Of a stretch of 28,315 nt of DNA, positions 7,841 to 15,862 are shown piece after piece. Position 1 is the stretch's first letter. Every line of letters begins with the position of its first letter. The notes below the pieces were generated by a model. The model was not told the origin of the DNA and made no database searches. It saw only the letters and a list, made by a program, of their open reading frames with translations. The stretch is from assembly GCA_050260095.1 (NCBI GenBank), contig JBLNBQ010000153.1:1-28315 (forward strand). The letters run 5' to 3'. Position numbers and translations under genes: made by a program. This stretch comes from JBLNBQ01 sp050260095 (GTDB lineage: Bacteria; Bacillota; UBA5301; DYFA01).

Positions 7841-9154
7841 TCATCGCGTGAAGTTTTTCCTCTTGAGCCTCTCAGCGATGGTAGCCTCGTAGCCGGAACC
7901 GGAGGGGTGGTAGAACTCGGCGTCCTGCAGGTTCTCGGGCAGGTAGCGCTGGGCGACCCAATGCTCCGGGAAGTCGTGGGGGTAAAGATACCCCTGCCCG
8001 TGACCGAGCCGGGCCGCCCCACGGTAGGAGGCGTCGCGCAGGTGCGCCGGCACCTGGTCGTCCTGAGCAGCCTGAACCGTCGCCTGTGCGGCGTCGATCG
8101 CCGCCACGACGGAGTTGGACTTGGGGGCGGTCGCCACGTACAGCGCCGCCTGGGCGAGCGGGATGCGCGCCTCCGGCAGGCCCAGCATCTCCAGGGCCTG
8201 CGCCGCAGCGACAGCCACCAGCAGCGCCCGGGGGTCGGCGTTCCCGACGTCTTCCGCCGCATGGATCACGATCCGGCGGGCGACGAACCGGGGATCCTCC
8301 CCCGCTTCGAGCATCCGGGCCATCCAGTAGAGGGCGGCATCCGGGTCGGAGCCGCGCATCGACTTGATGAACGCGCTGGCTGCGTCGTAGTGCAGGTCGC
8401 CGTCCCGGTCGTAACGGAGGATGCGCCGTTGGCACGACTCCTGCGCAACCTCCAGGTCGACCCGGATGACGCCGGAGACCGGCTCCGTCGAACGGACCGC
8501 CAGTTCGAGCGCGGTCAAAAAGGCCCGTCCGTCGCCGTCGGCGCACTCCACCAGGTGGGCCAGCGCCTCTTCAGTCACCTCGATGGGAGTTCCCCCCAGC
8601 CCTCGTTCCCGGTCGGCCAACGCCCGCCGGCCGAGTTCCAAGAGGTCCTCCCGGGTCAGGGGCTCGAGCCGGAAGAGGCGCGCGCGAGAGAGCAGCGGCC
8701 CGATCACGCTGAAGAATGGGTTCTCGGTGGTGGCGCCGATAAAGGTGACGACCCCCTCCTCGACCGCCTTCAGCAGGGCGTCCTGTTGAGCTTTGTTGAA
8801 GCGGTGAAGCTCGTCGATAAAGAGGATGGTCCGGCGTCCCTGCAGCTTGCGGCGGTCTTCCGCCTCGGCGAGCAGCTTGCGGACCTCGGAGACCCCGCTG
8901 GAGACCGCGTTCAACTGTTCGAACTGGCAGTGGGTGCTTGCCGCGATGATGCGGGCCAGCGTGGTCTTTCCCGTTCCAGGAGGGCCGTAGAAGATCAGCG
9001 ACGGCACCCGGTCGGCCTCGATCATCCGCCGCAGAAGCTTCCCGGGCCCCACGAGGTGAGCCTGCCCCACGAAATCGGCCAGCGTTCGCGGCCGCATCCG
9101 GGCGGCCAGCGGTTCGTCGTCGCGGCTCAAAGCGGCGTGGTCGAAGAGATCCAT
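7841..9154 (-). CDS. rarA: Replication-associated recombination protein A (MgsA/WRNIP1 family AAA+ ATPase)
   Basis: AAA+ ATPase acting at stalled replication forks, related to clamp-loader subunits; 437 residues, family length. The N-terminus MDLFDHAAL is the usual one. Walker A GPPGTGKTT is at 57-65, Walker B FIDELH with D114 and E115, and sensor 1 GATTENP follows; the C-terminal half is the MgsA-type tetramerisation domain (WMARMLEAGEDPRFVARRI and the KSNSVV region). The ATG at 9154 has AGGAGG 8 bases upstream. A longer in-frame start at 9253 would overlap the end of tcdA and lacks a ribosome site. The order tcdA-rarA-Rrf2 regulator is the same as in B. subtilis (yrvM-yrvN-cymR). Confidence 0.96.
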   Translation of the reverse strand: MDLFDHAALSRDDEPLAARMRPRTLADFVGQAHLVGPGKLLRRMIEADRVPSLIFYGPPGTGKTTLARIIAASTHCQFEQLNAVSSGVSEVRKLLAEAEDRRKLQGRRTILFIDELHRFNKAQQDALLKAVEEGVVTFIGATTENPFFSVIGPLLSRARLFRLEPLTREDLLELGRRALADRERGLGGTPIEVTEEALAHLVECADGDGRAFLTALELAVRSTEPVSGVIRVDLEVAQESCQRRILRYDRDGDLHYDAASAFIKSMRGSDPDAALYWMARMLEAGEDPRFVARRIVIHAAEDVGNADPRALLVAVAAAQALEMLGLPEARIPLAQAALYVATAPKSNSVVAAIDAAQATVQAAQDDQVPAHLRDASYRGAARLGHGQGYLYPHDFPEHWVAQRYLPENLQDAEFYHPSGSGYEATIAERLKRKNFTR

Positions 9155-9212
9155 CGTGAGTTCCTCCTGGCCAGAAGTCGGTTCCGTCGCCTCCTGCGTC
9201 TCACCCACCGGC

Positions 9213-10094
9213 TCACTCGGCCTTACTGGCTTGGCCTGCGCTGGGGGCGACACCCCGCTCGCCGGCCTCGGGCAGGCCGGCCTCGCTAAACCCGGTTCGG
9301 ACGGCTTCCGGTAGGTCTTGAAGCAAGTCGTTCACGACGACGGAGGCGAGGATCAGGCCGGCCGCGGAGGGGACGAACGCGATGCTCCCGGGGATCGTCC
9401 GGCGCATGGTGCACTTCCAGGCGCCGTCGTCTTTGTTGGGACAGACGCACCCGGTCCGGCAGTCCCACTGCGTGGCCTGCGTCGGCAGGGGCGGTTCCGT
9501 CGAGAAGACCACCTTGAGTCCCTTGGTTATGCCTGAGCGGCGGAGTTCCTGCCGGATCACCCGGGCCAACGGGTCTCCGTAGGTCTTGCTGATGTCGGCC
9601 ACCGCGAAGCGGGTCGGGTCGAGGCGGTTCCCCGCGCCCATGCAGGAGACCAGGCGCAGCCCCTTCCCGAGGCTCCGCCGGATGAGGTCGAGTTTGGCCG
9701 TGACGTGGTCGATGGCGTCCACCACGTAGTCCAAATCCGCGGTCAAGAGTTCCTCCCCGTTCTCGGCTGAGTAGAAGACCCGGCGCGCCTCGACGACCAG
9801 GCGCGGGTTGATCTTCCGCAGCCGCTCCGCCATCACGTCGACCTTCGCCCGGCCTACGGTGTCGCTCAAGGCGTGCAACTGGCGGTTGACGTTGGTCACG
9901 CAGATGTCGTCGTAGTCGACCAGCACCAGGTGGCCGATCCCCGACCGTGCGAGCGCCTCGGCGGTGAAGGAGCCGACCCCGCCGAGCCCCATGATGGCCA
10001 CCTTGGCGGCGGACAGGCGCCGGAGTCCCGCCGCGCCGATGAGCAGTTCCGTGCGGCTGAACCGGCGGTCGGTCGCCCTAAGGGTTGTCCGCAT
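9213..10094 (-). CDS. tcdA: tRNA threonylcarbamoyladenosine dehydratase TcdA (ThiF/E1-like)
   Basis: ATP-dependent enzyme that cyclises t6A37 of ANN-decoding tRNAs to the hydantoin form ct6A. At 293 residues it is slightly longer than E. coli TcdA. The E1-like nucleotide-binding motif GLGGVGS is at 36-42 and the conserved DYDDICVTNVNRQ follows at about 60-72. A Cys cluster (C212, C216, C218, C228) matches the clostridial form and may bind a metal or be structural. The start was set at ATG 10094, 10 bases after GGAGG; the TTG at 10103 is too close to that site. The gene follows a terminated RNA gene with only about 40 bases between, so its promoter is not obvious. It corresponds to yrvM, next to 6S RNA and aspS in B. 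subtilis. Confidence 0.93.
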   Translation of the reverse strand: MRTTLRATDRRFSRTELLIGAAGLRRLSAAKVAIMGLGGVGSFTAEALARSGIGHLVLVDYDDICVTNVNRQLHALSDTVGRAKVDVMAERLRKINPRLVVEARRVFYSAENGEELLTADLDYVVDAIDHVTAKLDLIRRSLGKGLRLVSCMGAGNRLDPTRFAVADISKTYGDPLARVIRQELRRSGITKGLKVVFSTEPPLPTQATQWDCRTGCVCPNKDDGAWKCTMRRTIPGSIAFVPSAAGLILASVVVNDLLQDLPEAVRTGFSEAGLPEAGERGVAPSAGQASKAE

Positions 10095-10134
10095 CCCTTT
10101 CAAACCTCCCCTGGCCCCTCCCCGGGGCCGCCAT

Positions 10135-10165
10135 AAAGAAACGCCTGCCCCCGATGGGCAGGCGT
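10135..10165 (-). terminator. Intrinsic terminator of the 6S-like RNA
   Basis: A perfect 10 bp GC-rich stem (10156-10165 with 10141-10150) with a 5-base loop, followed on the minus strand by TTCTTT. It ends the structured RNA upstream of tcdA. Confidence 0.9.
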
Positions 10166-10373
10166 CCTCGTCAACGTATACCCCGCCGTGCCGCTAACGC
10201 GCTGACGCTGGCTGAACCTGCACCTGCAGGTGGGTGCCCTCCTCCCAACTCCTGGGTTTCCGTGGAAGCCACGGCATACGCGCCGTTGGGAGAGGCCAGG
10301 CTCCCTAAGTTATGTGTGTTGGTTCACAACTTAGTCAGCTTGACCACGCACACGGTAGGGTAACGTTCTGTGC
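10137..10373 (-). ncRNA. ssrS: 6S RNA (RNA polymerase-binding), probable
   Basis: A non-coding transcription unit of about 237 nt with its own promoter and terminator between aspS and tcdA, exactly where B. subtilis has bsrA (6S-1 RNA). The fold fits 6S. A long closing stem joins the ends (10358-10367 with 10173-10184; 10351-10355 with 10186-10190; GCUGAC with GUCAGC further in). A large internal region follows, with a small hairpin on its 3' side (ACCUGC-AGGU-GCAGGU). The apical arm is 10285-10295 paired with 10238-10249. A strong extra hairpin (CUAAGUU with AACUUAG) sits on the 5' side. 6S RNA mimics an open promoter and sequesters sigma-A polymerase in stationary phase. Identity rests on synteny and folding by eye, not on a covariance model. 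Confidence 0.62.
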
Positions 10374-10379
10374 ACTTTC

Positions 10380-10408
10380 ATGATACCATATCGCCCAGCG
10401 TCCGGCAA
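10380..10408 (-). promoter_or_regulatory. Promoter of the 6S-like RNA
   Basis: On the minus strand, TTGCCG (10403-10408), a 17-base spacer and TATCAT (10380-10385), with extended -10 bases TGG directly before it. The predicted start is near 10373, just upstream of the closing stem of the RNA. Confidence 0.7.
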
Positions 10409-10454
10409 CCGAACCGGCCGCCCGCAGCACTAGCGTACGCCATTCGGGCCGCGA

Positions 10455-12263
10455 TTATTTCGCGTCCCGCCCGGGCGCCACCGGCGCCGCGACCCGGATC
10501 GCCAACTCGTTCAGTTGCGCGGGCGAGACGGGCGAGGGCGCCTGCGTCAGAAGATCGCTGGCCGACTGGGTCTTGGGGAAGGCGATGACTTCCCGGATCG
10601 AGTCCTGCCCGGCCATGAGCATCACTAGGCGGTCGAAGCCGAGCGCGATGCCCCCGTGCGGCGGCGCGCCGTACTCGAACGCCTCGAGCAGGTAGCCGAA
10701 CTTGCTGCGCGCCTCCTCGGGCGAGAGCCCCAGAACGGCAAAGACCAGTTCCTGCACGGCCCGGCGGTGGATCCGCACCGACCCGCTCCCCAGTTCGATG
10801 CCGTTGAGGACCAGGTCGTAGCATTTGGCCCGCACCTGCCCGAGCCTCTCCCCCCGCTCTTCGAGCAGCGGCAGGTCGCTGTCGAGCGGCATGGTGAACG
10901 GGTGATGCATCGCGCTCCAGCGCTTTTCGTCTTTGTCCCACTCCAGCAGGGGAAACTCCACCACCCAGGTAAAGGCGAACTTGTGCGGGTCGGGCAGGCC
11001 GAGCCGGCGCCCGAGTTCCAGGCGGAGTTGCCCCAGGGTGAGCGAGGCGATTTCCCAAGTATCGGCGACCAGCAGGAGCAGGTCACCCTCCTTGGCCCCG
11101 GTGAGCCGGAAGAGCGAGGCCTGTTCCTCCTCGGTCAGGAACTTGGCGATCGGCGACTTGACGCCTTCGGTGGGCGACAAGGCGATCCAGGCCAGGCCCT
11201 TGGCGCCCTGAGCCCGGGCCAGATCAACCAACCCGTCGAGGTCGCGCCGGCTCATCCCCGCCTGCCCCACCACGTTGAGCGCCTTGACTCGCCCGCCGGA
11301 GCCCACCGCGCCGGCGAAAACCTGGAACGAACTGTGCCGCACGGCCTCCGTGACGTCGACGATCTCCATCCCGAACCGGAGGTCGGGCTTGTCGGAGCCG
11401 TACTTGTCCATCGCCTCGTGCCAGGTGAGGGACGGCAGCGGGAGCGGCACCTCGACCCCCAGCGTCTCCCGGAACAGGTGGGCGACGAGGCCCTCGATCA
11501 CCCGCCGGAGATCCTCCGCCTCGACGAAGGACATCTCGACGTCGATCTGCGTGAACTCCGGCTGGCGGTCGGCCCGCAGATCCTCGTCGCGGAAGCACCG
11601 GACCAACTGGAAGTAGCGCTCGTAGCCAGCCACCATCAGCATCTGCTTGAAGAGCTGCGGCGACTGCGGCAGGGCGTAGAACTCGCCGGGATGGACCCGG
11701 GACGGCACCAGGTAGTCGCGGGCCCCCTCCGGCGAGGTGCGGATCAGCATGGGGGTCTCGATCTCGAGGAAACCCTGGCTGTCGAAGTAGTCGCGGACCG
11801 CCTTGGCGGCCCGGTGGCGGAGGATGAGGTTGGCCTGCATCTCCGGCCGCCGCAGGTCGAGGTAGCGGTAGCGCAACCGCACCGACTCGTCGGTCTCCGT
11901 GTAGTCGGCGATCGGGAACGGCGGCGTCTTGGCCTCGGCGAAGACCTCCAGTTCGCTCGCGTACACCTCGATCTCGCCCGTCGGGAGCTTGGGGTTCTCG
12001 GCCCCGGCCGGCCGGCGGCCCACGCGGCCCGTCACGCCGATCACGTGTTCGCTGCGGAGCCGTTCGGCCCGGCGAAAGACCTCCGGGTCGGTCTCCGGGT
12101 TGAAGACCACCTGGACCAGCCCGGACCGGTCGCGCAGGTCGATGAAGATGAGCCCTCCGTGGTCGCGCCGCCGGTGGACCCACCCGGCCAACTTGACGGT
12201 GGTCCCGGCGTCGCCCACTCTGAGCGCGCCCCCGGAATGTGTGCGGTAATGCGTCTGGGTCAC
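10455..12263 (-). CDS. aspS: Aspartyl-tRNA synthetase, probably non-discriminating
   Basis: Class IIb synthetase charging tRNA-Asp; 602 residues, bacterial type with N-terminal OB anticodon domain, catalytic core and inserted GAD domain. Motif 2 (FRDEDLRADRQPEFTQ) and motif 3 (GGIALGFDRLVML) are intact. His35 in RRRDHGG and Gly87 in RPAG occupy the two positions (His31/Gly83 in Pseudomonas aeruginosa) that mark non-discriminating AspRS. Such enzymes also charge tRNA-Asn, and Asp-tRNA-Asn is then amidated by GatCAB. That reading is inferred from two residues. The GTG start at 12263 overlaps the hisS stop as GTGA and has GGGAGG 8 bases upstream, so translation is coupled to hisS. An in-frame ATG 36 bases upstream lies inside hisS. 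Confidence 0.97.
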   Translation of the reverse strand: MTQTHYRTHSGGALRVGDAGTTVKLAGWVHRRRDHGGLIFIDLRDRSGLVQVVFNPETDPEVFRRAERLRSEHVIGVTGRVGRRPAGAENPKLPTGEIEVYASELEVFAEAKTPPFPIADYTETDESVRLRYRYLDLRRPEMQANLILRHRAAKAVRDYFDSQGFLEIETPMLIRTSPEGARDYLVPSRVHPGEFYALPQSPQLFKQMLMVAGYERYFQLVRCFRDEDLRADRQPEFTQIDVEMSFVEAEDLRRVIEGLVAHLFRETLGVEVPLPLPSLTWHEAMDKYGSDKPDLRFGMEIVDVTEAVRHSSFQVFAGAVGSGGRVKALNVVGQAGMSRRDLDGLVDLARAQGAKGLAWIALSPTEGVKSPIAKFLTEEEQASLFRLTGAKEGDLLLLVADTWEIASLTLGQLRLELGRRLGLPDPHKFAFTWVVEFPLLEWDKDEKRWSAMHHPFTMPLDSDLPLLEERGERLGQVRAKCYDLVLNGIELGSGSVRIHRRAVQELVFAVLGLSPEEARSKFGYLLEAFEYGAPPHGGIALGFDRLVMLMAGQDSIREVIAFPKTQSASDLLTQAPSPVSPAQLNELAIRVAAPVAPGRDAK

Positions 12264-13537
12264 TGGTCTGTCCTCCCTTGCAGCCACTCTCGCAGCCATT
12301 CGGCCAACCCCTGAAGCGGCGCTTCTCTCTCTTCGCGTGTCGCCAATTCCCGGACCTTCACCCGGCCCGAGGCCAGCTCATCGTCGCCCAGCACCGCCAG
12401 GAACCGGGCGCCGATCTTCGCAGCATAGTCCAGTTGTCCCCTGAGGCTCCGGCCCTGGTAGTCCAACTCCGCGCCGAGGCCCGCGGCCCGAAGCTCCGCC
12501 ACCAGGCTGGGCGCTGCTTCCCGCGCCCTTTCCCCCAGCCGGGCCACGAAGACTGTCACCCCGGCCGGCTCCGGCCACGGCACATTCTGCTTCTCCATCG
12601 TGAGGAGCAGCCGCTCCAGCCCGAGCCCGAACCCGATCCCCGGGGTGGGCTTGCCGCCCACGAGTTCGATGAGCCCGTCGTAGCGGCCGCCGCCGCAGAC
12701 CGTACTCTGGGCGCCGAGGCCGCCGTAGATGATCTCGAAGACCGTCTTGGTGTAGTAGTCGAACCCCCGGACGATGTAAGGATTCACCTGGTACTCGACG
12801 CCAAACGCAGTCAGATAGCCCTGTAGGCGCGCAAAGTGATCGGCGCACTCAGGGCAGAGATGCTCGAGCATCACCGGCGCCTGGCTGGCGACCGCCCGGC
12901 ACGCCTCGTTCTTGCAGTCGAGCAGGCGGAGCGGGTTCTGTGCGAAGCGGCGCTGGCAGTCGGCGCAGAGTTCGCCCAGGTGCGGGCGGAAATGGTCGAG
13001 CAGGGCCTGGCGGTGGCGGGGCCGGCAGACCGGGCAACCGATGGAGTTGATGTTCACCGAAAGGTCTTTGAGCTGGAGCCGGCGCAGGAAGGTCCAGGCC
13101 AAGTGGATGATTTCGGCGTCGAGCGCGGGGTCTTGCGAGCCGAACGCCTCCACCCCGAACTGGGTGTGCTGGCGCAGCCGCCCGGCCTGGGGACGTTCGT
13201 ACCGGAAGATCGGTCCCAGGTAATAGACCTTGGTCGGCTGAGGCGCCCCTTCGAGCCCGTCCTCGAGGTAGGCCCGGACCGTCGGCGCGGTGCCCTCCGG
13301 CCGCAGCGTCAGGCTCCGCCCCCCCTTGTCCAGGAAGGTGTACATCTCCTTCTCGACGACGTCGGTCGTCTCTCCCACGCCGCGTTCGAACAGTTCGGTG
13401 TGTTCGAAGACCGGGGTCCGCAGTTCGGCGTAATGATACTCACGGGTGATGCGGCGGATCTGGTCTTCCACGTAGTGCCATTTCCAAGAGTCGGCCGGGG
13501 TCACGTCCTGGGTTCCCCGGGGGCGGGTGGTCAGCAT
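12260..13537 (-). CDS. hisS: Histidyl-tRNA synthetase
   Basis: Class II synthetase charging tRNA-His; 425 residues, family length. Motif 2 lies at about 111-130, the histidine-A motif RGFDYYTKTVFE at 257-268, CGGGRYDGL at about 281-289 and motif 3 GIGFGLGLERL at 300-310. The insertion domain carries four Cys pairs: C168/C171, C191/C194, C208/C213 and C228/C231. The CxxC pairs suggest structural zinc sites, absent from some other HisRS. The ATG at 13537 has AGGAG 9 bases upstream. No T-box or clear promoter lies in the 76 bases separating it from the foldase gene, only a hairpin. Transcription may therefore enter from upstream past that hairpin. Confidence 0.97.
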   Translation of the reverse strand: MLTTRPRGTQDVTPADSWKWHYVEDQIRRITREYHYAELRTPVFEHTELFERGVGETTDVVEKEMYTFLDKGGRSLTLRPEGTAPTVRAYLEDGLEGAPQPTKVYYLGPIFRYERPQAGRLRQHTQFGVEAFGSQDPALDAEIIHLAWTFLRRLQLKDLSVNINSIGCPVCRPRHRQALLDHFRPHLGELCADCQRRFAQNPLRLLDCKNEACRAVASQAPVMLEHLCPECADHFARLQGYLTAFGVEYQVNPYIVRGFDYYTKTVFEIIYGGLGAQSTVCGGGRYDGLIELVGGKPTPGIGFGLGLERLLLTMEKQNVPWPEPAGVTVFVARLGERAREAAPSLVAELRAAGLGAELDYQGRSLRGQLDYAAKIGARFLAVLGDDELASGRVKVRELATREEREAPLQGLAEWLREWLQGRTDQ

Positions 13538-13560
13538 CGGGCCACGCTCCTGTCTGCCAA

Positions 13561-13592
13561 AGAGGGGGAAGCGGCCAGGCCGCTTCCCCTCT
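13561..13592 (-). terminator. Strong hairpin between the foldase gene and hisS
   Basis: A 13 bp GC-rich stem with one bulged base and a 5-base loop, about 22 bases after the foldase stop. Only TTT follows on the minus strand, then GG. It may be a partial terminator that lets some transcription reach hisS, or an mRNA-stabilising end. Confidence 0.6.
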
Positions 13593-13613
13593 CGCTACCC
13601 ATCGGCGGAGAAA

Positions 13614-15122
13614 CTACTTCTTGGTCTGCGTCTGAGCCTGAGACTGGGTCTGGGTCTGAGTCTGGGTCTGCCCGCTCTGACCGTTGGCCGGAGCCTGCTG
13701 CCCGGAACCCACCGGCGGATGTCCGGCCGGCAGGCCGCTCTGCTGCTGCGCCTGGCTCTGCGAAGCTATGGCGTTGATCTTCTCCTCTTCCTTCTTCGCC
13801 AGGTCATCCCGCTTGAGTTCCTTGAAGGCGCTCATCAGGATGTAGTGCAGGTAGAAGTTCTTCGGTTCAAGGTCGGACGCCTTCTGGAAGGCGGCCACGG
13901 CCTTGTCGTTCTCCTTCTTCTGCTGGTACAGCTCGCCGAGGGAGAGGTGGAAGAGGGCCTCGCCCGGGGCGTACTTGACGGCGCTCTCGTAGTACTTCAG
14001 CGCTTCGTCGGGCTTCTTCTCCCGCTCCGCGATCTTGGCCAGGTCGCCGTAGACGTAGCCGTTGTTCGGCTTCTGCTTCAGCGCCTCCTGGTAGAGTTCC
14101 TTGGCCTTCTTGAGGTTGCCCTCGGCCGCTGCGTTGTAGGCAGCAAGCTGGGCATCCTTGATCTCGATCTTCGCCTTCTTCCGCAGGGCGGTGAACCAGT
14201 CGTTGAAGGCCTTCTGACCCGCCTGCTCAGCCAACTGCTTGCGCAGGCCGGCCTTTGCCTTGTCGAAGTCCGGACCCTTGGCTTCCTTACGCTCCGTCAC
14301 CTGAATGATGTGGTAGCCGTAGGCGGACTTGACAGGCTCCGAAATCTCGCCGACCTTCAGGGCGAAGGCGGCCTTCTCGAACTCGGGCACCATCTGGCCC
14401 CGCTTGAAGAAGCCGAGGTCGCCACCCTTGTCCTTGGAGCCCGGGTCGTCGGAGAGCTGCTTGGCGAGCGTGGCAAAGTCGGCGCCGGCCCGCAGCTTCT
14501 TCACGGTCTCCTCGGCCTTGGCCTTGGCGGCTGCGTCCTGCTCAGGCTTGTCGACCTTGAACAGGATGTGGCGCGCCTTGACCTCCTCGTACGCCTGGGC
14601 CACCTGCGCGTCGGTGACCTTGGCGTCCTTCTGGATCTTGTCGACCATCTTCTCAACCATCTTCTGGTTAGCGAGGCGTTCCCGGAAGTCACGCGCCGTG
14701 AGGTTCCGCGCCTTCAGCGCTGCCTGGAAGTCCTTCTCGTTCTGGTACTGCTTCACGTACTGCTGATAGGCCTTGTCCAGCTCGGCACGGGTCACCTTGA
14801 TGCGGGCTTCCTTGGCCGCCTGGAGAACCAGTTTCCCGTTGATCATCTGGTTCAGCAGCTGCGCCCTCAAGGCCTCCGTCTGGCTGGCCGGAACGCTCTG
14901 TCCTTGAGACTCCTGGAGCGTCACGATCTGCAGGAAGAGTTCATTGAACTCCTGGGTGCTGATCTTCTCTTTGTTCACCACGGCCACCGGAGCGGCCAGG
15001 GAACCGCCGGCCGCCTGCTGGAACCCGCCGGTGTACCCGGTGTAAAGCAGGCCCAGCGCGAACGCGACCACGACGATGTAGATGACGACCTTCATGGACT
15101 TGCGCATCTGGCTGAAGACCAT
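13614..15122 (-). CDS. Membrane-anchored parvulin-type peptidyl-prolyl isomerase with TPRs
   Basis: Predicted extracytoplasmic foldase of 502 residues. Residues 11-29 are a membrane anchor with no lipobox Cys, so it is not a PrsA lipoprotein. About 45-180 is a SurA/PrsA-like N-terminal helical domain. About 182-285 is a parvulin PpiC domain (KARHILFKV, then GGDLGFFKRGQMVPEFEKAAFAL, here split as GGDLGFF and PEFEKAAFAL, and YGYHIIQV). About 325-440 holds three or so TPR repeats. The last 50 residues are a low-complexity Gln/Thr/Ser/Gly tail. PpiC joined to TPRs suggests a chaperone for exported proteins that docks a partner. The ATG at 15122 has GGGGG 7 bases upstream. The gene has its own strong promoter and is followed by a hairpin, so it is probably monocistronic or partly read into hisS. 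Confidence 0.88.
   Translation of the reverse strand: MVFSQMRKSMKVVIYIVVVAFALGLLYTGYTGGFQQAAGGSLAAPVAVVNKEKISTQEFNELFLQIVTLQESQGQSVPASQTEALRAQLLNQMINGKLVLQAAKEARIKVTRAELDKAYQQYVKQYQNEKDFQAALKARNLTARDFRERLANQKMVEKMVDKIQKDAKVTDAQVAQAYEEVKARHILFKVDKPEQDAAAKAKAEETVKKLRAGADFATLAKQLSDDPGSKDKGGDLGFFKRGQMVPEFEKAAFALKVGEISEPVKSAYGYHIIQVTERKEAKGPDFDKAKAGLRKQLAEQAGQKAFNDWFTALRKKAKIEIKDAQLAAYNAAAEGNLKKAKELYQEALKQKPNNGYVYGDLAKIAEREKKPDEALKYYESAVKYAPGEALFHLSLGELYQQKKENDKAVAAFQKASDLEPKNFYLHYILMSAFKELKRDDLAKKEEEKINAIASQSQAQQQSGLPAGHPPVGSGQQAPANGQSGQTQTQTQTQSQAQTQTKK
13622..13672 (-). repeat. Degenerate hexamer repeat encoding a Gln-Thr tail
   Basis: About eight copies of a CAGACN/CAGGCN-like hexamer on the coding strand encode the QTQTQTQ tail of the foldase. 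Copies differ by a base or two. Such in-frame repeats can change length by slippage without breaking the frame. Confidence 0.75.
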
Positions 15123-15173
15123 GAACTTTCCCCCTTAAGTCGTGTATGGCCCGGAATCCCGATAGACAAAGCC

Positions 15174-15202
15174 ATTCTAACCTTCTGGCAAGGGCCTGTC
15201 AA
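15174..15202 (-). promoter_or_regulatory. Promoter of the foldase gene
   Basis: On the minus strand, a perfect -35 TTGACA (15197-15202), a 17-base spacer and TAGAAT (15174-15179). This is one of the two best sigma-A promoters in the window. The leader of about 45 nt carries the GGGGG ribosome site. Confidence 0.87.
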
Positions 15203-15253
15203 ATAGCTTTTACCCGGTTAATCTCCAGGACCTGCCAACCTGGCGCGGCGTGG

Positions 15254-15847
15254 TCAAACGTAGGGGTTGAGGCTCTTTTCGTCACCGATGCTGGTCGCCG
15301 GTCCGTGTCCCGGATAGACCACCGTCTCGTCGGGCAGGGCGAAGAGTTTCTCCCGGATGGAGGCGACCAGTTCCACAAATGACCCCCCCGGCAGGTCGGT
15401 CCGCCCGACCGACTCGGCGAACAGGGTGTCCCCGGAGAAGAGCGCACCCTCCGTGTAGAGGCAGAGACCGCCCCGCGTGTGGCCCGGCGTATGGATCACC
15501 TTGAGGCGGAACGACCCGACGGCCAGCTCCTCCCCCTCGCGCAGAAAACGGTCAGGGGGGCTGTCCAGCCAGGACGCGTCCGCCTCGTGGATGAGCAAAG
15601 GAGCGCCGGTCGCCTGCCGCAGCGCGGCGTTGGCGCCGGTGTGGTCCCAGTGACCGTGGGTGTTGACGATCGCCACCACCCGGCTGTTCAGCGCTCTGAT
15701 CCGCTCCAGGAGCGCAGCCCCTTCATCGCCTGGGTCGACGACCAGCGTCTCGCCGGCCGCCCGGTCGGTCACCAGGTAGCAGTTGGTGCCCAGAGGGCCC
15801 ACGCTTACGGCTTGCACCGCCAAAGCCGGACGCGCCGCTTCGTCCAT
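15254..15847 (-). CDS. Metallo-beta-lactamase fold hydrolase (glyoxalase II-like, YcbL type)
   Basis: A 197-residue dinuclear metal hydrolase. All metal ligands are present: H64, H66, D68 and H69 in THGHWDH, H123 in HTPGHTRG, D140 in SGDTLF, and H181 in YPGHGP. The length and absence of a C-terminal substrate-binding domain fit YcbL-type proteins rather than classical GloB. A thioesterase acting on a glutathione- or bacillithiol-type adduct, or another thioester, is plausible; the substrate is unknown. The ATG at 15847 has GAGGTG 8 bases upstream and lies 15 bases after the dtd stop. A relA-dtd-MBL order is common in clostridia. It appears to be the last gene of the long run that starts at the trk riboswitch. 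Confidence 0.9.
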   Translation of the reverse strand: MDEAARPALAVQAVSVGPLGTNCYLVTDRAAGETLVVDPGDEGAALLERIRALNSRVVAIVNTHGHWDHTGANAALRQATGAPLLIHEADASWLDSPPDRFLREGEELAVGSFRLKVIHTPGHTRGGLCLYTEGALFSGDTLFAESVGRTDLPGGSFVELVASIREKLFALPDETVVYPGHGPATSIGDEKSLNPYV

Positions 15848-15862
15848 CCGCCCGTCACCTCG

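Noticed and set aside
9155..9253. Longer N-terminus for rarA
   Set aside because: It would overlap tcdA and has no ribosome site, while ATG at 9154 has AGGAGG at ideal spacing.
10221..10232. Perfect 12-base palindrome CACCTGCAGGTG as a protein-binding site
   Set aside because: It lies inside the predicted 6S-like RNA and is explained by its 3'-side hairpin.
10656..12314. Plus-strand frame of about 550 codons
   Set aside because: It is antisense to aspS, with no family motif and no ribosome site.
13527..15206. Leucine-rich plus-strand frame of about 560 codons
   Set aside because: It is the complement of the foldase gene. The Leu/Val richness mirrors the Lys/Gln/Glu-rich real protein.
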